A DNA stretch of 64,000 nt from Bog-473 sp963779735. GTDB lineage: Bacteria > Actinomycetota > Acidimicrobiia > Acidimicrobiales > RAAP-2. Of the stretch, positions 35,844-44,387 are shown in pieces. A program made the position numbers and the translations under genes. The notes under the pieces are model-generated. The model saw only the letters and a list, made by a program, of their open reading frames with translations, made no database searches and was not told the DNA's origin. The DNA is taken from positions 248,001-312,000 of the forward strand of contig CAVZZJ010000007.1 of NCBI GenBank assembly GCA_963779735.1, written 5' to 3'. Within the stretch, counting starts at the first letter, position 1; every line of letters starts with the position of its first letter.

Positions 35844-35992
35844 CCGTTCCCCCCGTGCCGGACCCCGTGCCCATTGAGCCCGAGCCCACGCCGCCCGATC
35901 CCGACGAACCGGGCCGGCCGCCCGTGCCGATCGACCGCCTGGGCATGCCTAAAGCTGCCGGCGCCCCCTGCGCTCCCGCCACCACGTGGTGA
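35840..35992 (+). CDS. Short proline-rich protein
   Basis: A 50-residue GTG-initiated frame overlapping the phosphatase stop (GTGA). About a third of residues are Pro, with acidic residues (VPDPVPIEPEPTPPDPDEPG). It overlaps the convergent glycosyltransferase end by 44 bases. The overlap-type start supports coupling, but composition alone could arise in GC-rich sequence. Confidence 0.35.
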   Translation: MTVPPVPDPVPIEPEPTPPDPDEPGRPPVPIDRLGMPKAAGAPCAPATTW

Positions 35993-36767
35993 GCACCACT
36001 CGCCCGTAGCGGAAGCCGAAGAGGTAGTTCTTCCCCTTCTTGGTGGTTCCCGAGGCGCGCGGCAGCCACAGCGTCGGTCGCTCGGCGATCCGCCAACCCC
36101 GCTTCATGCACACCATGAGGAGCTCCGCCGTCTGGTACTGAGGCTGCCGTAGGCGGTGGGCCACGTCTTCGAGCATGAGGGTCCGCAGGGCTCGATAGCC
36201 GTTGGAGGTGTCGGTCAGCTTGGTGCCGCCCAGGGCGCTCATGACCGACGAGAAGACCCGGACACCGACCTTGCGGAAGCGATCAGTGGTGGTGTCCCGA
36301 CCCAGGCGGCGGGAGGCGACCACGAAGTCGGCCTCGTCGTCCACCAAAGGCTGCAGCATGGCGGGGATCTCCCTGGGGTCGTTCTGACCGTCGGCGTCGA
36401 GGGTGACCACATACTCGGACCCCAGCTCAATGCACAGGGCGTAGCCCACGCGGAGGGCGAACCCGTGGCCCAGGTTCTCGGACAGCACGAAGGTGACGGC
36501 ACCCGAGTCGATCGAAACCTGGTCCGTGCGGTCGGCGCCGCCGTCGACGATGACCAGGGTCGACACGGGCAGACCGCAGGCCTCCCGGGGCATGGCGGCC
36601 AGGATGGCGCCGATGTTGGCCTCTTCTTCGTAGGCACAGATGAGGCCGACCACGGGGGCGAGCTTCAGATCGGGGTAGCGGTCCTCGAAGGCCTGGCGCG
36701 ATCCCGCAATGACCCGGCGAGCCTTCTCGGGGTCCGTGTGGATGGCCCCCTGACCGGCTCCGCTCAC
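35949..36767 (-). CDS. Family 2 glycosyltransferase (DPM1-like)
   Basis: A 272-residue GT-A enzyme. APVVGLICAYEEEANIGAIL begins the fold, VDGGADRT lines the nucleotide site, VVTLDADGQNDP is the DxD metal site and the C-terminal YQTAELLMVCMKRGWRIAE is typical of dolichol-phosphate-mannose-synthase-like enzymes. No C-terminal transmembrane helix is present. The start is GTG 36767. It lies 24 bases downstream of ispH on the same strand. Confidence 0.88.
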   Translation of the reverse strand: MSGAGQGAIHTDPEKARRVIAGSRQAFEDRYPDLKLAPVVGLICAYEEEANIGAILAAMPREACGLPVSTLVIVDGGADRTDQVSIDSGAVTFVLSENLGHGFALRVGYALCIELGSEYVVTLDADGQNDPREIPAMLQPLVDDEADFVVASRRLGRDTTTDRFRKVGVRVFSSVMSALGGTKLTDTSNGYRALRTLMLEDVAHRLRQPQYQTAELLMVCMKRGWRIAERPTLWLPRASGTTKKGKNYLFGFRYGRVVLTTWWRERRGRRQL

Positions 36768-36791
36768 CGTCCCATCATGGCCCGGAAGTCG

Positions 36792-37844
36792 TCAGCAGAC
36801 CAACATGTCCAGCACGTCGGCCGCCGAGACGCCCCGGTCGTCGGCCACCGGATCGGCCCGGAGCATGCCGGGCCGGCCGGCCAGGAAGGCCAGCGTGTTC
36901 CCCACGGCGCGCAGCAGCTCGCGCAGCTCGGGCGGAGGGGGGAAGTACTCGTCCTCCGTCGTGACCGTCACCTCGGTCACTCCACGACGGGGGGCCAGCA
37001 CGGCGATCACCTCTTCCACCAGGTGCTCGGGCGCCGACGCCCCGGCGGTGAGCCCGATGGTCCCCTCCAGATCGTCGGGGAGCTCGGTGGCGTCGTTTAT
37101 GCGCAACACCCGCGGGCATCCCGAGGCGATAGCCACCGCCTCGAGCGCCACGGTGTTCGACGAGTTGGCCGAGCCGATCACCACGATGGCGTCGGCCTCG
37201 TCGGCCAGGGCCTTCAGCGAGGCCTGGCGGTTGGTGGTGGCGAAGCACAGGTCGCTCCGGGTGGGCATCCACAGGTCGGGGTGGCGTCGCTTGGCCGACT
37301 CCATCAACCCACGCCACTCGTCGTGGCTCAGCGTCGTCTGGGCGAGGAGCGCCACCGGTCCGATCCCGCCGTCCTCCTTCTCCACGGCATCGAGGTCCGA
37401 CTCGTTCTCGATCAGGCGCACCGCCTCCGGAGCCACGGCCATGGTCCCCACGGCCTCTTCGTGACCGGCATGACCGATGTAGAGGACGGTATAGCCCTTG
37501 GAACTGCGGACCTTGAGCTCGTGGTGGACCTTGGTGACCAGCGGGCAGACGGCGTCGATCACGACCCCGCCGTTGTCCCGGGCGGCGGCCACCACCTCGG
37601 GTGCGGATCCGTGCGCGCTGAGCATGACGGGCGCTCCGGGCGGCACCTCGCCCACGTCGTCCACGAAGATGACCCCCTGCTCGCGGAACCGGTCCACCAC
37701 GATCCGGTTGTGGACGATCTCGTGGTAGCAGTAGACGGGGGGCTCGAAGACCCGGACCATCCACGCCAGCGCCTTGACGGCCTTCTCCACCCCGGCGCAG
37801 AACCCGCGGGGCTCGGCGAGTAGGACGCGATCGACGTTGGACAC
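36792..37844 (-). CDS. ispH: 4-hydroxy-3-methylbut-2-enyl diphosphate reductase
   Basis: A 350-residue [4Fe-4S] enzyme of the non-mevalonate isoprenoid pathway, producing IPP and DMAPP. The three cluster cysteines are in PRGFCAGV (N-terminus), DAVCPLVTKVH and SDLCFATTNRQ. HEIVHN, HAGHEE and AQTTLS are also present. The ending is about 40 residues longer than in E. coli. GTG 37844 gives the usual 15-residue lead to the first Cys; GTG 37853 and a start at 37895 are alternatives. It is divergent from the DUF512 gene. Confidence 0.95.
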   Translation of the reverse strand: MSNVDRVLLAEPRGFCAGVEKAVKALAWMVRVFEPPVYCYHEIVHNRIVVDRFREQGVIFVDDVGEVPPGAPVMLSAHGSAPEVVAAARDNGGVVIDAVCPLVTKVHHELKVRSSKGYTVLYIGHAGHEEAVGTMAVAPEAVRLIENESDLDAVEKEDGGIGPVALLAQTTLSHDEWRGLMESAKRRHPDLWMPTRSDLCFATTNRQASLKALADEADAIVVIGSANSSNTVALEAVAIASGCPRVLRINDATELPDDLEGTIGLTAGASAPEHLVEEVIAVLAPRRGVTEVTVTTEDEYFPPPPELRELLRAVGNTLAFLAGRPGMLRADPVADDRGVSAADVLDMLVC

Positions 37845-37945
37845 GCGAACCACGCTACCGGCGATTGGCCCCTCGTTTACCCCGCGCCGGCGCACCCTTC
37901 CGGGGGCGGGGCGGCGTCACCATCCCCCGGCACTAACCTGGGTCG

Positions 37946-39349
37946 ATGTCCGCTCCCACGGTGACTTCGGTCACCGCGGCGTCACCGGCGGCTCGCGCCG
38001 GCCTCGCCGTGGGCGACGAGCTGCTCTCCCTCAACGGGCACGAGCCGCGCGACGTCATCGAATTCCAGCAGCTCACCGACACCGACGACCTCAGCGTCAT
38101 GGTCAAGCGCGCCGGTCAGCTCCTGCCGCGCCTCGTCCGCATCGACAAGGAGCCCGGCGAGCCACTCGGCGTCGAGGTGTCCTCGGCCGTCTTCGACCGC
38201 ATCCGCACCTGCGACAACCACTGCGCCTTCTGCTTCATCTACCAGCTCCCCAAGGGGATGCGCCGCAGCCTCTACCTCAAGGACGACGACTACCGGCTCT
38301 CGTTCCTGTACGGCAACTTCACCACGCTCACCAGATTCACCGAGCTCGATGCCGAGCGCATCCTCACCGAGCGCCTGGGGCCCCTCTTCGTCTCCATCCA
38401 CACCACCGACCCCGAGCTGCGGGCCCACATGCTGCGCAATCCCAAGGGGGCCACCAGCCTGCGCTGGCTGGACGTCCTGCTCAAGGGTGGCATCGAGGTG
38501 CACGGCCAGGTGGTCGTCTGCCCGGGGGTCAACGACGCCATGGCGCTCGAGGACACGATGGCCGGCATCCTGGACCTCTACCCCGCACTCGCCTCCGTCG
38601 GCGTGGTGCCGCTGGGCATCAGCCGGTTCTCCGGGGAGGCCGACATGCGCGCCCATACGACGGCGGAGGCGGTCGACGTCCTCGAGACCGTCGGTGAGTG
38701 GCAGGGCATCTACCGGAGGACCCTGGGCCGCCGCCTGGTCTATGCCGCGGACGAGTACTACCTGCTGGCCGGCCGATCCTTCCCCGCCGCCCGGGCCTAC
38801 GACGGGTTCGCCCAACACGAGAACGGCATCGGCATGGCCCGAGCCTTCATGGACGCGTTCGCCCACCCGCGCACGGCGGGCCCGGGGGGAGTGCGCCACG
38901 GGTTCTTCGCCTCCGTCGACGCCGCGCCGGCCGAGGGGTACCGGGCGCCGCGCCAGCTCGGTGCCCCCCCGGACGGGGGCGGGCCGCCACGCACCGACCC
39001 CCGACCGGTCTCGGTGCTGACCGGGACCTACGGGGCGCGCGTCCTGCGCCCCCTGGTGGAGGGCCACCCGAGGGACGACGTCACGGTGCACGAGATCACC
39101 AACGACTTCTTCGGGGGCAACATCGGCGTGGCCGGACTGCTCACCGGCGAGGACCTGGCACGGGCCCTGGCGGCCGCACCTCGGGGCACCCGGCACCTCC
39201 TGCCCGACGCCTGCCTGAACGAGGGGCGCTTCCTCGACGGCCTGACCCTGGCCGATCTGCCCCGGGCCGTCGAGGTGGTCCCGACCGACGGGCGCTCGTT
39301 GCGGCTGGCCCTCGACGGGGCGTCCTACCGCTCGGGTTGTGCCGCATGA
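37946..39349 (+). CDS. DUF512 radical-SAM protein with N-terminal PDZ-like domain
   Basis: A 467-residue protein. A short PDZ-like region (residues 1-60, SPAARAGLAVGDELLSLNG) is followed by a radical-SAM-like CDNHCAFCF cluster motif (CX3CX2C, about residue 90) and the DUF512 C-terminal domain with TGTYGARVL, NDFFGGNIGVAGLLTG and LLPDACLNEG. The family regularly precedes der (engA), as here, with an ATGA overlap, and is thought to act in an undefined iron-sulfur-dependent process. Confidence 0.92.
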   Translation: MSAPTVTSVTAASPAARAGLAVGDELLSLNGHEPRDVIEFQQLTDTDDLSVMVKRAGQLLPRLVRIDKEPGEPLGVEVSSAVFDRIRTCDNHCAFCFIYQLPKGMRRSLYLKDDDYRLSFLYGNFTTLTRFTELDAERILTERLGPLFVSIHTTDPELRAHMLRNPKGATSLRWLDVLLKGGIEVHGQVVVCPGVNDAMALEDTMAGILDLYPALASVGVVPLGISRFSGEADMRAHTTAEAVDVLETVGEWQGIYRRTLGRRLVYAADEYYLLAGRSFPAARAYDGFAQHENGIGMARAFMDAFAHPRTAGPGGVRHGFFASVDAAPAEGYRAPRQLGAPPDGGGPPRTDPRPVSVLTGTYGARVLRPLVEGHPRDDVTVHEITNDFFGGNIGVAGLLTGEDLARALAAAPRGTRHLLPDACLNEGRFLDGLTLADLPRAVEVVPTDGRSLRLALDGASYRSGCAA

Positions 39350-40716
39350 GCGGCCTGCCCATGGTCGTGGTCGCCGGCCGGCCCAACGTCGGCAAGTCGT
39401 CGCTCGTCAACCGGATCGTGGGCGAGCGGGCGGCGGTGGTCGAAGAGGAGGCGGGGGTGACCCGCGACCGCAAGGTGCTGACCGCCGAATGGGTCGGCGT
39501 GCCCTTCTCCATCATGGATACGGGGGGCTGGCTGGCCGGCGGCGACCCCCTCAGCGCCAAGGTCAGCCAGCAGGCCGAGCGCGCCCTGGGCGAGGCCGAC
39601 GTGGTGCTCTTGGTGGTCGACGTGACGACCGGCGTGACCGACGAGGACCTGGCCGCGGCGCGGGTCATCCGCCGGGCCGGGCCCCCGGTCCGCCTGGTGG
39701 TCAACAAGGTCGACGACACCAACCGGGAGGCGGCCGCCTGGGAGTTCGTGTCCCTCGGCGTCGGCGATCCTTTCCCGGTCAGCGCCCTGCACGGCCGGGG
39801 CACCGGGGACCTCCTCGATGCCGTGGTCGAGCTCCTGCCTCCGCCCATCCCCACCGCGGACGAGGAGGCGGCCGCCGCCACGGCCCGTACCGGGCCCGGA
39901 GGCACGGCCCGTACCGGGCCCGGAGGCACGCCCCGTACCGGGCCCGGAGGCACGCCCCGGGTAGCCATCATCGGCCGTCCCAACGTGGGGAAGTCGACCC
40001 TCTTCAACAAGCTTCTGGGCGAGGAGCGATCGGTCGTCCACGACATGCCGGGCACCACGCGGGACGCCATCGACACGGTGGTCGAGACGCCCGATGGCCC
40101 CGTTTGCTTCGTCGACACGGCCGGTCTGCGTCGGCCCTCCCGCACCGAGCGCGGCACCGAGCACCACGCCGTGCTGCGGGCGCTGCGCGCGTTGGAGCGG
40201 GCCGACATCGCCGTGCTCGTGATCGACGCCACGGTCGGCGCCTCGCACCAGGATCAGCGCCTGGCCGAGCGCATCGGCGTCTCGGGCTGCCCGGCCATCG
40301 TGGCCCTCAACAAGTGGGACCTGGTCGCGGTCGACGACCGGGACGACGTGCTGGCCGGCGTCGGGGACCGCCTGGCCTTCCTGGGATCGGCACCCGTGCT
40401 GAAGATCTCGGCCAAGTCCGGCAAGGGCGTCCACCGCATCCTGCCGGCCCTGCGCGACTCGGTGGAGGCCTACCACCAGCGGGTGCCCACCGGGGCGCTC
40501 AACCGAGCACTGCAGGAGATCCAGCTGCGCCAGGCGGCGCCCGGCGCCCGCATCCGCTACATCGTCCAGGGTGCCGTCGACCCCCCCACCTTCACCCTCT
40601 TCACCAACGGGCGCTTGCCCCAGACCTACATCCGCTACATCGAGCGGGGACTGCGCGAGAAGTTCGAGTTCGGCGCCACCCCGATGAAGCTGCGGGTTCG
40701 CATCGGCGGCAGGTAG
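39346..40716 (+). CDS. der: Ribosome-associated GTPase Der/EngA
   Basis: A 456-residue double GTPase needed for 50S assembly. G domain 1 has GRPNVGKSSL (residue 11), DTGGW and NKVD; G domain 2 has GRPNVGKSTL (about 209), DTAGL and NKWD. The C-terminal KH-like domain ends KLRVRIGGR. The linker between the G domains holds a repetitive TARTGPGG-type insertion. ATG 39346 overlaps the DUF512 stop. Confidence 0.96.
   Translation: MSGLPMVVVAGRPNVGKSSLVNRIVGERAAVVEEEAGVTRDRKVLTAEWVGVPFSIMDTGGWLAGGDPLSAKVSQQAERALGEADVVLLVVDVTTGVTDEDLAAARVIRRAGPPVRLVVNKVDDTNREAAAWEFVSLGVGDPFPVSALHGRGTGDLLDAVVELLPPPIPTADEEAAAATARTGPGGTARTGPGGTPRTGPGGTPRVAIIGRPNVGKSTLFNKLLGEERSVVHDMPGTTRDAIDTVVETPDGPVCFVDTAGLRRPSRTERGTEHHAVLRALRALERADIAVLVIDATVGASHQDQRLAERIGVSGCPAIVALNKWDLVAVDDRDDVLAGVGDRLAFLGSAPVLKISAKSGKGVHRILPALRDSVEAYHQRVPTGALNRALQEIQLRQAAPGARIRYIVQGAVDPPTFTLFTNGRLPQTYIRYIERGLREKFEFGATPMKLRVRIGGR
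39880..39960 (+). repeat. 24-bp coding tandem repeat in the der linker
   Basis: Three copies of a 24-bp unit (ACGGCCCGTACCGGGCCCGG plus AGGC) at 39880, 39904 and 39928 and a partial fourth encode the eight-residue TARTGPGG. They lie exactly in the flexible linker between the two GTPase domains, where length changes should be tolerated. Near identity at the DNA level points to recent slippage. Confidence 0.92.
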
Positions 40717-40919
40717 TGGCCTGGTGCGAGGAGTGCGACACCCTCGTGGAGGACGAAGACCTCGGCGAGGAAGGGGAGTGCCCCCACTGCGGGACCATCC
40801 TGGCCGATCAGGAGCGCGGGCCCATCCCCTGGTACTTCAAGTTCATGCTGGTGGCCACGGTCATCTACCTGGGCTATCGGACCTTCCAGGGCGTGACCTG
40901 GGTCATCCATCACGTGTAG
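40716..40919 (+). CDS. Zinc-ribbon membrane protein
   Basis: A 67-residue protein. The N-terminal zinc ribbon is CEECDTLVEDEDLGEEGECPHC (two CxxC pairs) and a transmembrane helix follows (FKFMLVATVIYLGYRTFQGV). GTG 40716 overlaps the last base of the der stop, so it is coupled to der. I recall similar small proteins downstream of der in related actinobacteria; the function is unknown. Confidence 0.8.
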   Translation: MAWCEECDTLVEDEDLGEEGECPHCGTILADQERGPIPWYFKFMLVATVIYLGYRTFQGVTWVIHHV

Positions 40920-41103
40920 CTGCACACCGGTGCGGCCGCCTCCGCGCGTCGCCCGGTCCTCAAATGCCGGCCGGGCGCGTCGTCGCAGTATCCTCGGACT
41001 GACTCGGCCACACCGCGGGTCGCCCACCGTGGGCGGGGCCGCAGCGCACGGGTCCACAACGATTCAGGACGACCAGAAGACAAGAGAGACGGAGGAGGCG
41101 GCG

Positions 41104-42138
41104 ATGCCAACAAGCAGGCCGATGCAGCTGGGCATGGTCGGCCTCGGTCGGATGGGCGCCGGCATCGTCCGCCGCCTCATGCGCGACGGCCACACCTGTG
41201 TCGTCTTCGACGTGAACCCCGAGGCCGTGCACGCGCTGGAGGAGGAGGGGGCGACCGGGGCGACATCGATGGCCGACTTCGTCGCGAAGCTGACCCGGCC
41301 GCGGGCCGCCTGGGTGATGGTGCCTGCCGGCGACATCACCGGCACGACGATCGACGACCTGGCCTCCCACATGGACAGCGGCGACATCGTCATTGACGGC
41401 GGCAACTCGTACTACCGGGACGACATCCGGCGTGCCGGCACACTGGCCGAGCGCGGCATCCACCACGTCGACTGCGGGACGAGTGGCGGGGTGTGGGGGA
41501 TCGACCGGGGATTCTGCCTGATGATCGGGGGGGAGACCGAAACGGTCGAGCGTCTGCGGCCGATCTTCGCCACCATCGCGCCCGGTCTGGGATCGGTGCC
41601 CCGGACGCCGGGGCGAAAAGGGGAGCCCGACGACGCCGAACTGGGCTTCTTGCACTGCGGCCCGAACGGTGCCGGCCATTTCGTCAAGATGGTTCACAAC
41701 GGGATCGAGTACGGCATGATGGCCTCGTTCGCCGAGGGCCTCAACATCTTGCACAACGCCAATGCCGGCAAGTCGACCACGTCGGGCGACGCCGAGACGG
41801 CTCCCTTGGAGGAGCCACAGTTCTACCAGTACGACATCGACACCACTGCGGTGGCCGAGGTGTGGCGCCGGGGGAGCGTCGTCGAGTCCTGGCTGCTCGA
41901 CCTGACCGCGACCGCCCTGCTCGAGTCGCCCGATCTGGGTGGCTATGCCGGTCGCGTGTCGGACTCGGGAGAGGGCCGCTGGACCTCCATCGCCGCCATC
42001 GACGAGGGCGTCCCCGCTCCCGTGCTCACCGCCTCGCTCTACGCCCGCTTCGCCTCAAGGGGTCTGGACGACTTCGCCAACAAGATCCTCTCGGCCATGC
42101 GCAAGGGGTTTGGCGGCCACGACGAGAGACCGGGCTGA
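41104..42138 (+). CDS. gnd: 6-phosphogluconate dehydrogenase, decarboxylating (short NAD-type)
   Basis: A 344-residue oxidoreductase converting 6-phosphogluconate to ribulose 5-phosphate. The dinucleotide loop is GLGRMGAG near residue 12, with IDGGNSYY, GTSGGVWG and the catalytic Lys in GHFVKMVHNGIEYG. The length matches the short GntZ/YqeC-like class rather than the 470-residue enzyme. ATG 41104 has GGAGG about seven bases upstream; ATG 41122 is possible. Confidence 0.92.
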   Translation: MPTSRPMQLGMVGLGRMGAGIVRRLMRDGHTCVVFDVNPEAVHALEEEGATGATSMADFVAKLTRPRAAWVMVPAGDITGTTIDDLASHMDSGDIVIDGGNSYYRDDIRRAGTLAERGIHHVDCGTSGGVWGIDRGFCLMIGGETETVERLRPIFATIAPGLGSVPRTPGRKGEPDDAELGFLHCGPNGAGHFVKMVHNGIEYGMMASFAEGLNILHNANAGKSTTSGDAETAPLEEPQFYQYDIDTTAVAEVWRRGSVVESWLLDLTATALLESPDLGGYAGRVSDSGEGRWTSIAAIDEGVPAPVLTASLYARFASRGLDDFANKILSAMRKGFGGHDERPG

Positions 42139-42269
42139 GCTCTCGTGGGCCACGGCGGGGCGGTGCACCGGGCCGGCGAGGGGAAAGTAGTGACTTTGTG
42201 CCCTATGCGCCCAGGGTCCGGTCGGTGAGACTGTAGGGGGTTAGCCATGCGTTCTGGAGGGGAGGAGCG

Positions 42270-42356
42270 ATGAGAGAAAAGGGTGATGCGTGCGGGCGGA
42301 GGCGGGAAGGAATAAGGTCATCCTTGACTACCGATTCAGGGTCGCAGAGGTTGTAG
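42270..42356 (+). CDS. Possible 28-residue leader ORF
   Basis: In the 293-bp interval before a glycosyltransferase gene, ATG 42270 follows a strong GGAGGGGAGGAGC and opens a 28-codon frame of basic and polar residues ending at TAG 42356. It may be a short leader peptide or a decayed gene. No clear riboswitch or terminator was recognised around it. Confidence 0.25.
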   Translation: MREKGDACGRRREGIRSSLTTDSGSQRL

Positions 42357-42431
42357 ACGGCAGTGGTATCGGCGGCGGGCGCTTGGCGTGAGTAAAGAGC
42401 GGCTGTCACCCCAATCGAAGAGCAGGCGCAG

Positions 42432-43295
42432 ATGACTCTCAGTGATTTCGAACGGTATTCCCAGCTCAGAATGGGCGTGGAACGGCCCGAGCCGACCGTC
42501 AGCGTCGTGATCCCGGCGAAGAACGAGGCCCGCAACCTCCCCCACGTGTTGGCCGGCTTGAAGCTCGACCTGCACGAGGTGATCCTCGTGGACGGCGACT
42601 CGACCGACGACACCGTCGAGGTGGCCCGCCAGCTGAGGCCCGACATCATCGTGGTGAACCAGACCCGCAAGGGGAAGGGCAACGCACTGGCCTGCGGCTT
42701 TCGCCAGGCGAGCGGAGACTTCATCGTCATGCTCGACGCCGACGGGTCGACCGATCCCGCAGAGATCCCCCGTTTCGTCAACGCCCTCAAGGAGGGGGCG
42801 GACTTCGCCAAGGGCTCCCGCTTCATGCCCGGAGCCGGCAGCAGCGACATCAGCCGGCTCCGCCAATTCGGCAACTACTTCTTGAACAAGATCGTCAACC
42901 TCTTGTACGGCACCCGCTACACCGACCTCTGCTACGGCTACAACGCCTTCCGCCGCGAGTGCCTCTCGGCGATGGAGCTCGAGGCCAGCGAGGTTGAGGG
43001 CACCGACGAGACCTCCATGCTCTGGGGTGACGGCTTCGAGGTGGAGACGCTCATCAACGTGCGCATCGCCAAGGCGGGCCTCCGCGTGGCCGAGGTCCCG
43101 AGCTTCGAGCACAGCCGTCACTTCGGTGCCAGCAACCTCAACGCATTCTCCGACGGCGTCCGGGTGCTCAGGACCATCCACGCCGAGCGCAAGCGCGGGG
43201 CGCGGCGGGCCGCCCGCTTGGCCGAGAGCTCCCGGCAAGAGGGGAGCTCCACCTTGACGGTGCTGCCCCCACTGGCCGAGGAGTCCACCGGCTAG
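42432..43295 (+). CDS. Family 2 glycosyltransferase
   Basis: A 287-residue GT-A glycosyltransferase. PTVSVVIPAKNEARNLPHVL starts the fold, ILVDGDSTDDT lies in the nucleotide site, VMLDADGSTDP is the DxD site and GDGFEVETLINVRIAKAGLRVAEVPSFE follows. It resembles dolichol-phosphate mannosyltransferase-like enzymes used in polysaccharide or glycolipid assembly. No transmembrane anchor is seen. ATG 42432; it stands apart from its neighbours. Confidence 0.9.
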   Translation: MTLSDFERYSQLRMGVERPEPTVSVVIPAKNEARNLPHVLAGLKLDLHEVILVDGDSTDDTVEVARQLRPDIIVVNQTRKGKGNALACGFRQASGDFIVMLDADGSTDPAEIPRFVNALKEGADFAKGSRFMPGAGSSDISRLRQFGNYFLNKIVNLLYGTRYTDLCYGYNAFRRECLSAMELEASEVEGTDETSMLWGDGFEVETLINVRIAKAGLRVAEVPSFEHSRHFGASNLNAFSDGVRVLRTIHAERKRGARRAARLAESSRQEGSSTLTVLPPLAEESTG

Positions 43296-43339
43296 CGGCA
43301 GCACCCACGAGGTCGGCACCCGCCACGGCTGCCGGAGAT

Positions 43340-43573
43340 TCAAGCGACGTCGCGGTCCCTCACGACGGTCAACCTCACCGGCCCCGACTCCGGCGGGGCG
43401 ACCGCCGAGTAGGCCCGGACGAGGTCCGCCACACATTCGTCGCAGAGGCGCCCGTAGTCACCGGCGGACGGCATGTGCTTGCGGTCACGCCGTCGAACCC
43501 GGCCGACCATGCCCCTCCAGCCGCAACGGTGGCACACCCCGTGCCGCTGCCCCCTGTACCCGTCGTCTCGCAC
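43340..43573 (-). CDS. Small Cys-rich protein, putative zinc finger
   Basis: A 77-residue basic protein with two Cys pairs (VCHRCGWRG and LCDECVADL) about 30 residues apart, compatible with one zinc site. GTG 43573 is preceded by GAAAGGGAACA, a good Shine-Dalgarno. It converges on the glycosyltransferase with 44 bases between. The function is unknown. On its 5' side, the 309 bp up to 43883 hold no gene that I can support. Confidence 0.6.
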   Translation of the reverse strand: MRDDGYRGQRHGVCHRCGWRGMVGRVRRRDRKHMPSAGDYGRLCDECVADLVRAYSAVAPPESGPVRLTVVRDRDVA

Positions 43574-43882
43574 TGTTCCCTTTCGCCCCGGAGGGCCGGA
43601 CCGCTGGGAGAATAGCGACGGAGGTGCTACTTCGGCGGCCCGGCGAACTCGGGGAGTCCCGTGGCTTTGCGTCCCTCCCTCACGAGAGGTTTGCCCTTTT
43701 CGGCTGCATCACACACTGACCCGTTCTCCGACCCGCGTCAAGGTCCGATGCCCATCGATCGCACCGTCAACCGGCTCGCAACCACTGTGCCACCGGGCGC
43801 GACCCCATTGGCGCTCGGCCGCGTGGCGCTCGGTTTCGGGCCCCGCGCTGGGTGAGCCCGAGCAGTCTGCGAGAGTGGGCCG

Positions 43883-44359
43883 GTGTTCGTCACCAACCAC
43901 GTCCTCTCGGGCGCGCTCGTCGGCCGTCTGCTGAGACGGCGCCCGGCCGCGGCCTTCGTGGTCGGCCTGGGATCGCACCTGGTCCTCGATGCGCTGCCCC
44001 ACTGGGGATGCGATGTGCGTCGGCCCGGCGGGAACGAGAGGTTTCTGGCGGCGGCAAAACGGGACGGTGTGCTCGGGCTGGCGACCATGGCGGTGGCCGC
44101 GTTCGCCGTCGAACGGCCGGCGCGGCTGGCCACCATGGCCGCGATGACCGGGGCCGTCCTGCTCGATCTCGACAAGCCGCTCGACTACTTCTTCGGTCTG
44201 AATCCGTTTCCGGCGTCGGTTCAGCGACTCCACAACCGGATCCAGCGCGAGTCGCCGGCAGGGATGCACAACGAGATTCGCTTCGGGTTCGCCTTCGCCG
44301 CCGCCGACGCGCTCGCCGCCCTCTCCGCGCACCGCGCACGGACGGCGACCGCTCACTGA
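43883..44359 (+). CDS. Small membrane-associated protein resembling metal-dependent hydrolase YdjM
   Basis: A 158-residue protein with hydrophobic stretches and the pattern NHVLSGALVG ... VVGLGSHLVLDALPHWG ... LLDLDKPLDYFFG. His and Asp positions recall the YdjM family (membrane-bound metal-dependent hydrolases, some LexA-controlled). The match is weak but the conserved His/Asp spacing is encouraging. The start is GTG 43883. Confidence 0.6.
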   Translation: MFVTNHVLSGALVGRLLRRRPAAAFVVGLGSHLVLDALPHWGCDVRRPGGNERFLAAAKRDGVLGLATMAVAAFAVERPARLATMAAMTGAVLLDLDKPLDYFFGLNPFPASVQRLHNRIQRESPAGMHNEIRFGFAFAAADALAALSAHRARTATAH

Positions 44360-44387
44360 GCGTTCAGCCGCCCTAGCGGGGGCTCCG

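Noticed and set aside
42139..42431. Riboswitch upstream of the glycosyltransferase gene
   Set aside because: The interval is purine-rich with a strong Shine-Dalgarno for a 28-codon frame, but I could not match it to any riboswitch consensus.
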